DNA of 64,000 nt from Viscum album (lineage: Eukaryota > Streptophyta > Magnoliopsida > Santalales > Viscaceae): assembly GCA_963277665.1 (NCBI GenBank), contig OY728163.1, forward strand, positions 1,900,740,644 to 1,900,804,643. The letters are read 5' to 3'. Both the position numbers and the translations under genes were made by a program. A model generated the notes under the pieces. The model was given only the letters and a program-made list of their open reading frames with translations, was not told the DNA's origin and did not search any database. Positions 38,169-47,579 of this stretch are shown in pieces. Numbering within the stretch: the stretch's first letter is position 1; each line of letters opens with the position of its first letter.

Positions 38169-38967
38169 CTTAGAAAACTTACTAGGAAGAACTTAGTTAG
38201 AGACCTACCTAAACTTGAGTTTTCAAATGACAAAGTTTGTAATCCCTGTCAAAAGGGAAAGCAACATAATGTTTCTTTTAAATCAAAGAAAGAAGTTTAA
38301 AACTTCTCAACCTCTCAAGTTGGTTCACATGGATTTGTTTGGACCATCTAGAGTTTCTAGCTTAAATGGGAATCACTATGTCTATGTCCTAGTAGATGAC
38401 TTTTCTATATATTCTTGGGTATACTTCTTAGATCACAAAAGTGAATATTGTTCTTACTTTTTCAAATACTCCAAATCTGTAGAAAACCTTAGTGGACTTA
38501 AGATTAAAACCCTAAGAAGTGATCATGGCTGTGAGTTTGAGAATCATGAATTTGAATCCTATTGCTCACACAATGGCTATAGTCATAACATTTCTGCCCC
38601 TAGGACACCTCAGCAAAATGGTGTAGTAGAAAGAAGGAATAGAACCCTGCAAGAAATTGCTAGAACTATGCATAATGAATATGACCTGCCTATTTACTTT
38701 TGGGCTGAAGCTGTCAATACAGCTTGTTATATCATTAACAGAGTCTTAATTAGACATGTTCTTAAGAAGACCCCTTATGAATTGTGGAACAATAGAAAAC
38801 CTAAAGTTAATTACTTCATAGTCTTTGGATGTAAAGTTTTTATTCTTAATACAAAGGATAATCTTGATAAGTTTGCTTCTAAAAGTGATGAAGGAACTTT
38901 TCTTGGTTATTCATTAACTAGAAAAGCCTATAGAGATTTTAATAAGAGAACCAAATGGGTGGAATAA
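38169..38967 (+). pseudogene. Sirevirus integrase
   Basis: The rest of the zinc-binding region (VCNPCQKGKQ) lies in the preceding frame; a 1-base change near 38297 moves into 38215-38967. The catalytic core is complete: VDDFSIYSWVYF (first Asp), LRSDHGCEFEN (second Asp) and PQQNGVVERRNRT (Glu), with 35 residues between the second Asp and the Glu, the D,D35E spacing. FWAEAVNTACYIINR, KKTPYELW, FGCKVFI and FLGYS are the usual copia C-terminal markers. A TAA at 38965-38967, where relatives have a second Glu (WVEES), ends it. Integrase lies upstream of RT, the Ty1/copia order. Confidence 0.93.
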
Positions 38968-39849
38968 TCTGTTCACATCAAGTTTGATGAAACAGATCCA
39001 CATGAGCCTAAAACTTCTCTTGTAAATCTTGAAGAAGATTTATCTGTTCTGGACCTTAATGAAAAATCAAATGAACCTTCTATAAAGACAACCAGTTCTG
39101 GAAATTTTCCAGAACCTGCTTCTGTTGATTCCCAACCTGTTGATGAACCTGAAGTTTCTAGTCCTACCTTTACTAGATCAACTATAATTCTAAAGAATCA
39201 TCCTTTAGATGCTGTTGTAGGAAATCTTGATAGAGGGACACAGACTAGAGCTTCTCTCAGAAATCATATTGAACATCAAGCCTTCTTGTCACATCTTGAA
39301 CCTAAAAACATTGATGATGCTATTAATGATGAATTTTGGGTAATTGCTATGCAAGAAGAACTCAATCAGTTTGAAAGAAATAAAGTTTGGAATCTTGTTG
39401 AAAGACCTAAAAACACTTTCACAATAGGCACTAAATGGGTGTTTAAAAATAAAGTAGATGAATCCAGAAACATAGTTAGAAATAAAGCTAGGCTAGTTGC
39501 ACAAGGCTATAGTCAAGAAGAAGGTATTGACTATGAGGAGACTTTTGTTCCAGTAGCCAGATTAGAAGCTATTAGGATTTTATTTGCTTATGCTACACAT
39601 CTAAATTTTAAACTATATCAGATGGATGTCAAGAGTGCATTTTTAAATGGATATATTGCTGAGGATGTTTTTATTGAACAACCACCTAGATTTTCAAACC
39701 CTCATTTTCCAAATCATATTTTCAAACTATCAAAAGGTTTATATGGTTTAAAGGAAGCTCCAAGAGCTTGGTATGATAGATTAAGTACGTTTCTAATTTC
39801 TAAAGGTTTTACAAAAGGAATAGCTGATCCTACTCTGTTTATAAAATGA
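38968..39849 (+). pseudogene. Sirevirus reverse transcriptase, N-terminal half
   Basis: In the integrase frame. After a variable acidic linker (about 38968-39285) the RT begins: AINDEFWVIAMQEELNQF, NKVWNLVERP, GTKWVFKNKVDE, NKARLVAQGYSQEEG, YEETFVPVARLEAIR, then QMDVKSAFLNG with the first catalytic Asp, and KGLYGLKEAPRAWYDRL. It ends at TGA 39847-39849 in the place of an Arg codon. The Met at 39286 is internal; this was one polyprotein from the protease on. Confidence 0.93.
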
Positions 39850-40779
39850 ATTTCTAAAGATGTTTTAGTTGTAAAAATTTATGTAGTTGATATTATTTTT
39901 GGATCTTCAAAAACTACATTATGTACTGATTTTTCTAAAATGATGCAAAATGAATTTGAAATGAGTTTAATGGGTGAACTTAAATTCTTTCTTGGTTTTC
40001 AAATCTTTCAAAATGATGATGGAATTATTTTAACTCAAATTAAATATACTAGAGATCTTTTAAAACGTTTTGGATTAGAGAGCACAAAAAGTAGTGACAC
40101 TCCCACGAGTACCACCTGTAAGATGGATCTGGATGAAAATGGTAAATCTGTTGATCAAACCACTTATAGAGGAATGATTGGAAGTCTACTCTACCTAACT
40201 TCTAGTTGTCCTGATATTATGTTTAGTGTGTGTATGTGTGCTCATTTTAAAGAAAACCCTAAAGGGTCACATTTAAATGTTGTAAAGAGAATTTTCAAAT
40301 ACCTCAAGCATACTCCCAATTTAGGACTGTTCTATCCAAAAGGACAATCATTTGAATTAGTTACCTATTATGATACTGATTTTGCTGGATGTAAGTTAGA
40401 TAAAAAAAGCACCTCTGGAACATGTCATCTTTTAGGCAAGTCACTAATATCATGGTGTAGTAAGAAACAAAATTCTGTTGCATTATCAACTGCAGAAGCT
40501 GAATACATAGCTGTTGGAAGTTGTTGTGCACACATTTTGTGGATAAAACACACATTACTAGACTATGAATATCAATTCAGACATGTCCCAATAAATTGTG
40601 ACAACACAAGTTCTATTAATATTTCTAAGAATCCTGTTTCTCAGTCTAGGAAAAAACATATTGATGTAAGACATCACTTTTTGAGGGATCATTATCAAAA
40701 AGGTGATATTACTTTGGAATTCATTGGTACTGAATATCAACTTGATGATATATTCACTAAACCATTAAATTATGAATGA
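39850..40779 (+). pseudogene. Sirevirus RT C-terminal half and RNase H
   Basis: It continues in the same frame after the TGA. The RT active site reads YVVDIIFGS at 39880-39906 where the family has YVDDIIFGS: the first Asp of the pair is Val (GTT at 39886-39888), which abolishes activity. Downstream are GELKFFLGFQI, YTRDLLKRFGLE and the GSLLYLTSSCPDIMF block. RNase H follows: YYDTDFAGCKLDKKSTSG (Asp), STAEAEYIAVGSC (Glu), INCDNTSSI (Asp) and KKHIDVRHHFLRD, so its catalytic residues appear intact. It ends at TGA 40777-40779 within FTKPLNYE; the family usually runs on for about 15 residues, and HDLGMI is visible just beyond. Confidence 0.93.
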
Positions 40780-40839
40780 TTAGACTACATCATACATGAT
40801 CTTGGTATGATTAACCATAAGTAAATATCCTACTGATCT

Positions 40840-41210
40840 TATCATTTAATACTTTACTGTACTTTACTTTACGGTTTCATACTTACTGTTTCTAAGTTAC
40901 TGTTTTATGCTCACGACCTGACTATATAAAACGATCACTGTCTCACCGTGATGACTAGAAACTGTCTCACCATGATGACTAGTTTTCTGTCTCACCGTAA
41001 TACCTACTCACGGTCTCACCGTGAGAATTATGTTTATTCTTATTTTAACCCATATCGCGGTAATTTTTATTTCACCACTATTTGATTTTCCGCGTTTTTG
41101 TTTTTATGACGTTTGACATTCCCAAATGATAAAACTTAAGGGTTTCATTCGATTCCTTACCTGAACGCTCTCCTGAACCTTCTCTTCTCTCTCGCCCGAA
41201 CCTTTAGTGG
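40840..41210 (+). other. Spacer between pol and envelope-like ORF with TCACCGTGA repeats
   Basis: Non-coding. Four copies of a TCTCACCGTGA-type motif lie at 40943, 40967 (CCATGA), 40992 (CCGTAA) and 41016, about 24-25 bp apart, some with a GATGACTAG tail. At 41007-41025 CTCACGGT and ACCGTGAG form a perfect 8 bp stem with a 3 bp loop. The same core makes up the LTR minisatellite. Confidence 0.8.
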
Positions 41211-43919
41211 ATGCCAAGGATGAAGCGTCCATCTTCACCCTCGTCTGAGAAGCGCCGCTCTAAGAAAAAGAAGAGGATACCGAGGATAGCACTCGGAGGA
41301 CCTCTAAACCCAAACCTGGTAAGTTGTACGGTTGTACCTGAAAAAGAGGTTTTCCCTGAATGGTTGCTGTCTAGAAGATCGTTAGTTTTGAAAGTTTTAA
41401 GAGAACAAGGATGGCTTGAATGGTTCACTGGACAGAATATACCGATTTACCCAAGGCTTGTATCTCAATTCTATCAGTATGTGATGTTCTCTTTTGAGTT
41501 TGGATAAAGCTTTATGGTGACCAGCTGGATCGATGGTCAGAAGTTCTCTTCCTCTTCAAGGCTGTGAGCTGCATGCCTAAGAATTCAACATGAAGGATTT
41601 TGTGAAGATGACCAGAGAGACCCTCCTCCAACAACCGACATCTTTGACCTGGAGACTGCTTTGGAAAGTCTAACTGGAAATGGCACCAAGCGAAGGGCCA
41701 TAACTGCTAAACTAGATGGGGAGAAAAGACTTCTATTCAAGTTTGTTCAGAATTTGCTTAGACCAAGAAATGGGATTTTGCTGTGATGAAGTATCAGGAT
41801 GTGTTCCTGACTCACCTATTGAAGAAGGGCCATAAGATTAATATGTGTAAGTATGTTATCAACCATATCTGTGAGCTGATCAAAGAAACTTCCAAATCCA
41901 CCTCCCTATTTTGTTCAAGGGTGATTTCAGCTATGTTAGTTGAAAAAGAGATCGTTGGACCAAATGAAGAAAAATTAGAGGACCTTGATTACTGCCTATC
42001 CATGCCTATCATCAGAAGGATGAAGATTAGCTGGAATCCCTAGAAGAAGGAGTGGGTTGAGGAAAATGATCAAGTGTATAAAAAGTTTAATCCCACTGAC
42101 TATCCAAGAAGGCCTAAAAATATATCTGATCTAGGTTTGGAACCAGATGAAGTGGCTGAGCTTTCAGAAGAAGAAGAAGAACAAGAAGATGTAACAGCTG
42201 AAGTACTACCTAGAGAAGAACCTGAAATACCTCAAGGAGAGGAAGTTTTTGTTGAAAAGGAAAGGACTATGGATCCTTTAGTTGCTCTTCATGAGGAAGA
42301 AGCTCATCCTAATGCTACAAGGAAATTGGTTTTTCCTGTTTCAGAACAGCAAGTAACCTTAGAGGCAGATCTTGTTGAAGAGAATATTTCGGTTGAGAAA
42401 GAAGCAAGTCTGGAAGCTCATCCAGTGGAACAATCGACTCCTGAGATTATTCCATCTGCTGAAGAAAGGATGGAAATTGCCTTTCAGTTGGCAAAGCAAG
42501 AGATTGATGAAGAGATTAGGGATGATCCTGTGGATCTTGTCCATGTTCCTGAACCTCAAGAATCTGGAAGGGAAGCACAGGTTGAGGGGGTAGGAACCTC
42601 AAAACCTCGATATTGTGGAAGCTGGATCTGCTGAAGCTTCTCAACCTTCTATCACTTTTTCTATGTACTCTCGGTATGAGTTCCCAATATTTTATGATGT
42701 GAATGAGTCACAACAAGTGAATGCAACTGGAATGGATCTTTCTTCTCTGTTTCAATTGAAGTCCTTAGCTCATCCAGAACAAAAACCAGAGCCCCAACCT
42801 CAATCAGAATCAGAATCTGAGTCTGAAGATGACTCTGAACCTCAACCAGAATCTGAACCTCTACCTTTACCTGCATCCTTACCTGATCATCACACCTTTG
42901 TGACCAAAGATGATCTGAAAGTTTTTGGAGAAACTTTGTTAGCTGGAGTTGAGAAAATTGTCTCCACTAAACCTCATCCAGTAACTCAGTTAAGTCAAGA
43001 AGATGCGTCAATTCTCTTGGAAAATATTATCTTTCATATTCAACCAAGGATGATCCAAGAAATTCAAGATGTCAGAGTAGAGAATAAGCTGCTGAGTGCT
43101 GATGTTGAAAATCTGAATAAGCTTACAGATGAATACACTGGTTTCCTGCAAAAAGTGTTGAAACAGCTCAAATTTCTAACTGAAACTTTCAAGGCTTCAC
43201 CTGCTTCTGGTCAGTACTTCACACCTTCTTTGGATGATTCTATGCTGTGATCCATAATAAAGGAAGAATTTCAGAATGCCTTCAGTGGATTGGATCTATC
43301 TTCTTTGTCAGAAGTGATTAAGAATAGTGATAGAGCATTGGACTTGGTTAGAATTCATTCTAAGATAGCCAATGATTCTCAACAAGAGATCACCAAGAAA
43401 ATAGATTTATCTCTATCCCAGATTTTCTCTAAAACTGATATGATAGATTTCTTTAGATATCTTGTGGAAAATTTGAGAATCCCTTCAGTGACTCATACTT
43501 TTAAAGCTCAAGTTCATAAACTTACAAAGTTCACCAGATTGTTGGACAGATTTCTGGAGAATAAGGATGATTTTGAAAAGGCTATGAAATATGGTGGTGA
43601 AATCATTACTGATTTCATTAATCTTTTGAACCTGTATCTTCATGTGAAGAGTACTGCTATTGTGGCTCCAGCTGCTGCACCCCTTAGACCTGCTCTACCT
43701 ACCTTAGCCTCAACTGCCATGACAGTTAGCCAAGATCTTTCTCAGATCCGGCCAGTCATTCTTGTCCAACCACATCCTAGATCTTCTACTGCTCCTACTT
43801 TGGCTACATCTATTTTTGAAGTTCTACCCTTACCCTCATTGTCTACCACATCTATGCCTTCTTCTACTTTAGCACTAGCTCCTGCTGCTGATAAAGGCAA
43901 AGACATGGTGGATCCCTAA
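41211..43919 (+). pseudogene. Sirevirus envelope-like / ORF3 protein
   Basis: A decayed ORF of about 900 codons in the position of the envelope-like gene of Sireviruses. Pieces: 41211-41507 (basic, NLS-like RRSKKKKR, then LREQGWLEWFTGQN and YPRLVSQFYQY, resembling the putative plant transposon protein domain); a poorly preserved part to 41782; 41783-42043 and 42074-42634 in one frame, separated by a TAG (42041-42043); a shift near 42590; then 42615-43250 and 43290-43919 in one frame, separated by TGA (43248-43250). The middle is acidic and rich in Glu, Pro and Ser. Around 43080-43200 there is a probable coiled coil (NKLLSADVENLNKL), and the C-terminus is Pro/Ala/Ser-rich. I see no clear signal peptide or membrane segment, so an envelope role is only by analogy. 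The start ATG 41211 is the first in the conserved frame. Confidence 0.8.
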
Positions 43920-44049
43920 AGAGTCCGAGGACCGTTTTTTTTGAAGGGATGTATTTTATTATTTCATGTTTTATTGTATTCCAAACCCTTTGTTTAATGC
44001 CAAATGCAGTGTTTCATTTCATTCTATCTACTTTTTTATAACCCCAAAA

Positions 44050-44137
44050 GGGGGAGAAAAACTACAAGTGTCAGTTCTATAATAGTATAAATGGGGGAGA
44101 AAAACTACAAGTGTCTGTTCTATAATGTTTTTGATAT
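44050..44137 (+). repeat. Duplicated polypurine tract, 43 bp tandem repeat
   Basis: GGGGGAGAAAAACTACAAGT occurs at 44050 and again at 44093, within a 43 bp unit present twice. Multiple GGGGGAGA tracts upstream of the 3' LTR are a described Sirevirus trait. A further purine run, AAAAAGGAGGATATT, abuts the LTR at about 44198-44211. Confidence 0.8.
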
Positions 44138-44211
44138 GCTAGTATCTTTATTATTACATGTCATTTATATTATGCATATATCTGAATTGTGATTGTCAAA
44201 AAGGAGGATAT

Positions 44212-45633
44212 TTTTGGACTCCTCATGTTTTAATCATGTTTTAATGATCACAAATCTTGTTACTGTTAATTAATCTCAATCTTCATTGCACATCTTTCTA
44301 ATACTCTTCAATCTAAATAATAACTACACATCATGTTTTAATGTTAACAAATCTTATGATGTTAATTACTCTCTTTATTATTTACAAGTCTCATGCATTA
44401 TCACAATTCTCACATATATTATCACACCTTTATATTTATGATTCAAGCTCTTTTACTCTCTCGTGATTAAACTTAATCCATGTTCTGCATATTACTGTCT
44501 AAGTCCAAATACAGATATTTGTCTAAGTATGGAGACACCGTGAAGGACTCACCGTGACCAGACACCGTGAAGGACTCACCATGAAGGACTCACCGTGACC
44601 AGACACCATGAAAGACTCACTGTTAAGGACTCACCGTGACCAGACACCATGAACGACTCACCGTGAAGGACTCACCGTGACCCAGACACGGAAGAACATA
44701 CATACATCAGAGAACAATCCTGAACAAGAATGAGATTGCAAGACCTTCAGAGAACTCTCATGAGTGTAATCCAATACTGCTGAAGAACACACTATGAGTC
44801 AAGAGATCTTTTTCATTCCTGTAGAAGACAAGCTGACTACGACACTCTGTTTTTCAAACAGAAAAACTAGAGAAGGACACAGAAGCATTCCTACTGAATC
44901 CAACGAGTCTAGAGCTACATTGATAATCACTATAGCTTTTTAAACTCTCATCTATCTTCTCTACGTGATTTATTTATTAACTTTTGAGCAGTGTGGTGTA
45001 CTCTGTATTTCGTATACACACACTGTCTCCTGCACTAAACTGGAGGATATAGAAATCCTCACTCCAAATCTCTTAACTCTTGTTTACCCACATCAACTGT
45101 GGAAGAGGTCCTTGTGTGGCTTGGTCTTTGTTTTGTTTCCCACGAAGAACAGTGGTAGAGGTGGCTGCGTGGCCTGGACAGTTTTGTAAGCTGTTGTTAA
45201 CCCCGATCCAGGGTGTGGATCAAATTTATATAAATTTGAGAGGACTAAGTCTCATCTTGAGACTGAAACTCTTTTTATATATATTGTTCATCTTTAATTT
45301 AAGTTTAAAGTATACTACATATATCTTATTTATTCCATTGCTATTACTTTGAAATACAAAACTATTTTGAAGCTACATTGATAGTTAAATTAGCAAGTGT
45401 TTACACTTATTGTAAATCAATAGGTTATCTTCAAAAGTTAGTTTGACCTTGTGGTTAAATTAACTGAGACCTAATAAATCTTTGAGAAGCTAAGTGAACA
45501 TTTACAATTTGTCTAAATTCACTATAGTTTAACTTATTTTATAAATCGAGGGATTTTATCTGGACAATATTTCAACATAAATTTTAATTGGAACTCAATT
45601 CACCCCCCTCTTGAGTGTCCACTTCGACCGACA
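44212..45633 (+). repeat. 3' LTR of the Sirevirus-type element
   Basis: 1422 bp, starting TTTTGGACTCCTC (first bases mutated from TGTT) and ending CGACCGACA, followed by ATTTT. It matches 34175-35836 but has a longer TCACCGTGA array (44532-44700) and lacks the 34630-34900 segment; the join is at about 44697, before ACATACATCAG. Open stretches at 44965-45352 have no recognisable product. Confidence 0.92.
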
Positions 45634-45638
45634 ATTTT

Positions 45639-46228
45639 ATTATATTTATAATTACAATCTTTATAGAAATCCCTACTTTTATGACATAGTTTTCATAAAA
45701 ATATAATCACCACTAATATATTAAGTCATTAGGGACATTGAGTGTTTTTCTATAAAAGATTATAAAAATATAAGACGATAGTCATCAACTATGATGACTT
45801 ACAAATGTAAATAATAGTCTATGTCAACCCTATAATAGTTGTGTTAAATAATAGAGCCGATATCTATAGATCCATATAATATTTTACTTACTATTTCTTT
45901 TCTGTTTTATTAATATTTCAATCCTATCAAAATGAAATAAAAAATCTAAAAAAGTAAACCATTATCAAACTCAACCTAAACCATCATAGTAATTGATACT
46001 TTATTTTATAGTATGATGATGGGAGGTCAAATATTATATTTCATATAATATGTATTAAAAGATATTATCCATGATCATAATTTTTCACTCTAGTAAAATT
46101 TATTTGATGCATTGGATTTGTAATTATCTTGTCACATAAATTGATTCCAAATGTTCAATCACGAAGTATAAGAGGCATAAAAATAAATTCTCAATATTCT
46201 ACTAAAATATTTAAATTAATTTTTTTTA
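45639..46228. other. Anonymous flank, end of D1
   Basis: Resumes the D1 sequence after the Sirevirus and matches 58327-58917 in D2. AT-rich, no recognisable features. Confidence 0.5.
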
Positions 46229-47029
46229 TTGTGGAATTATATGAAGATCATACATATTCCAATTATCCAAAGAACCTAATTTGGATTATTCATAAAGATC
46301 TTGAGGATTTTCAAGATGTAAAAAATCTTGTGGATACACTTATTACATATAAATATGTATTTTTTGAATTTAATGTTGAATTTTTATATATTGAAAGAAA
46401 ATAAGAATATCCTATCATAAACAAGTAAAAGAAACCATTTTATCATTCTCCATATATTGAATAATAAACAACCCATTTCATGTAATTTGAGGATCGATCA
46501 GATATGTTTAATTACCAACCATCATCAATAGCTACCCAACTCCAAGAGGCATTGGGAAATGAATATTTAGTTAAGGATAAAAATAAACACATATGAAATC
46601 TATTAATATTTTTTTTCAAACACCTTTATTGAGTAAAATTTAGTATAAATCCCCATATTTTAGATTTTATATATTTTTAAAACACATATTTTTTCTTATA
46701 AAATTAAGATAATTATTATTTTTTACATTATTATGAAGTTCTAGAGATTCATAAATGTAGTGAACATATAATGGAGAGATTACCTAAGGGGAGCATGGTG
46801 TATTTTACAAATGAAAATGAATAATATAAAATTTATTATAAATAGTAATATTTCCATATTGATTCTTTATGTATTTATTTTTTTGAAAAAAATTATTCAA
46901 TATCCTTCTCCTATTTAAATATATTATTATTGTGCATGAACTGAAATAACTATAAATGAAGGAATATGTTTTACAACTAATATACAAAAATAAGATGTAA
47001 CCATTCTTATTTAGAACACAACCATGAAT
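46229..47029 (+). pseudogene. Possible decayed gene fragment, D1 copy
   Basis: I do not recognise the protein. From 46229 a frame reads VELYEDHTYSNYPKN, HKDLEDFQDVKN and VDTLITYKYVFFEF, then after scattered stops DMFNYQPSS and ALGNEYLVKDK (to about 46600). In another frame near 46735-46800 it reads EVLEIHKCSEHIMERLPKG. Composition looks protein-like for an AT-rich non-coding context, and the same frames exist in D2 (58918-59910). A change of frame between the blocks would fit an intron or indel. Both copies come from one duplication, so a shared frame alone does not prove coding. The fragment ends at the duplication junction. Confidence 0.3.
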
Positions 47030-47579
47030 GTTTAGAGTTTGAAAAAGAGAGGGTAATATAAATTTTGGTTAGGAATTAGAAGTAGCTCTCACATGTCACT
47101 GCCCCTGTATGAGAAGAGGGGGTGAAAAAAGGGTTCATACATTTTATGAAAAAACCAAGGAATATACAAGACATGTATATATTACACATCATGTAATGAT
47201 CCCCCCCCACAAACTCCCACACAATGTGATTTGGGTCTATCTAGACAATTGGATGTCAGGAATATTAAATTCATGGAATATAATAACTTCAATGTCTATA
47301 CAGATTTCATGCCCTGTAAAAAACCACTGGGTGAGGCCAAAATAACTGACATCATGTATATTTATTACACTTTGTTAATTAAATTCACATCTTAAATTTT
47401 ATTTACTCATTATATTACTCCTACAGCTAGCCTCTAACCACATGCTACCATTCCTTCTAATGGGAAACATACAAGATTAAAAGTGAGGGTAAATAATATG
47501 AAACCAACAAGGAAACATGTCAAGGGTTTAAATAATATTTAAAATAATATGTTTCTCTTTGAAAATATAAGATGTTATA
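47030..47579 (-). repeat. Truncated 3' LTR of the decayed chromovirus, D2
   Basis: Matches 31-581. Unlike D1, it has no LTR sequence to its left: 47000-47029 is D1 flank. The LTR was therefore cut by the duplication breakpoint rather than copied whole. Confidence 0.8.

Larger units (their letters stand above)
34175..45633 (+). mobile_element. Sirevirus-type Ty1/copia retrotransposon with envelope-like ORF
   Basis: 11.46 kb, flanked by ATTTT at 34170-34174 and 45634-45638; D2 has the unoccupied site near 58322. Order: LTR, PBS, gag, protease, integrase, RT, RNase H, spacer, extra ORF, polypurine tracts, LTR. Integrase before RT defines Ty1/copia. The large ORF after pol, repeated polypurine tracts and repeated near-palindromic motifs are described Sirevirus (Maximus/SIRE) traits. 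All ORFs are broken. Confidence 0.95.
31..47029. repeat. Copy 1 (D1) of a 12.7 kb tandem duplication
   Basis: Positions 31-6197, 29005-34174 and 45639-47029 match, in order and orientation, the uninterrupted stretch 47030-59722. Removing the two insertions (6203-29004 and 34175-45638, each with one target duplication) leaves about 12,733 bp against about 12,693 bp for D2. Easily compared stretches are the PBS regions at 29187 and 53376, and the passages beginning near 870 and 47870. Similarity judged by eye is in the 80 percent range with many small indels. The left boundary lies inside an LTR that continues leftwards out of the window. Confidence 0.9.

Noticed and set aside
29202..47579. A single giant ~6.9 kb LTR running from the D1 PBS to the D2 pol edge
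   Set aside because: Positions 31080-31659 align with 1-581, placing the LTR end at 31659; what follows is flank. The 47030-47579 piece is a separate LTR fragment cut by the duplication.
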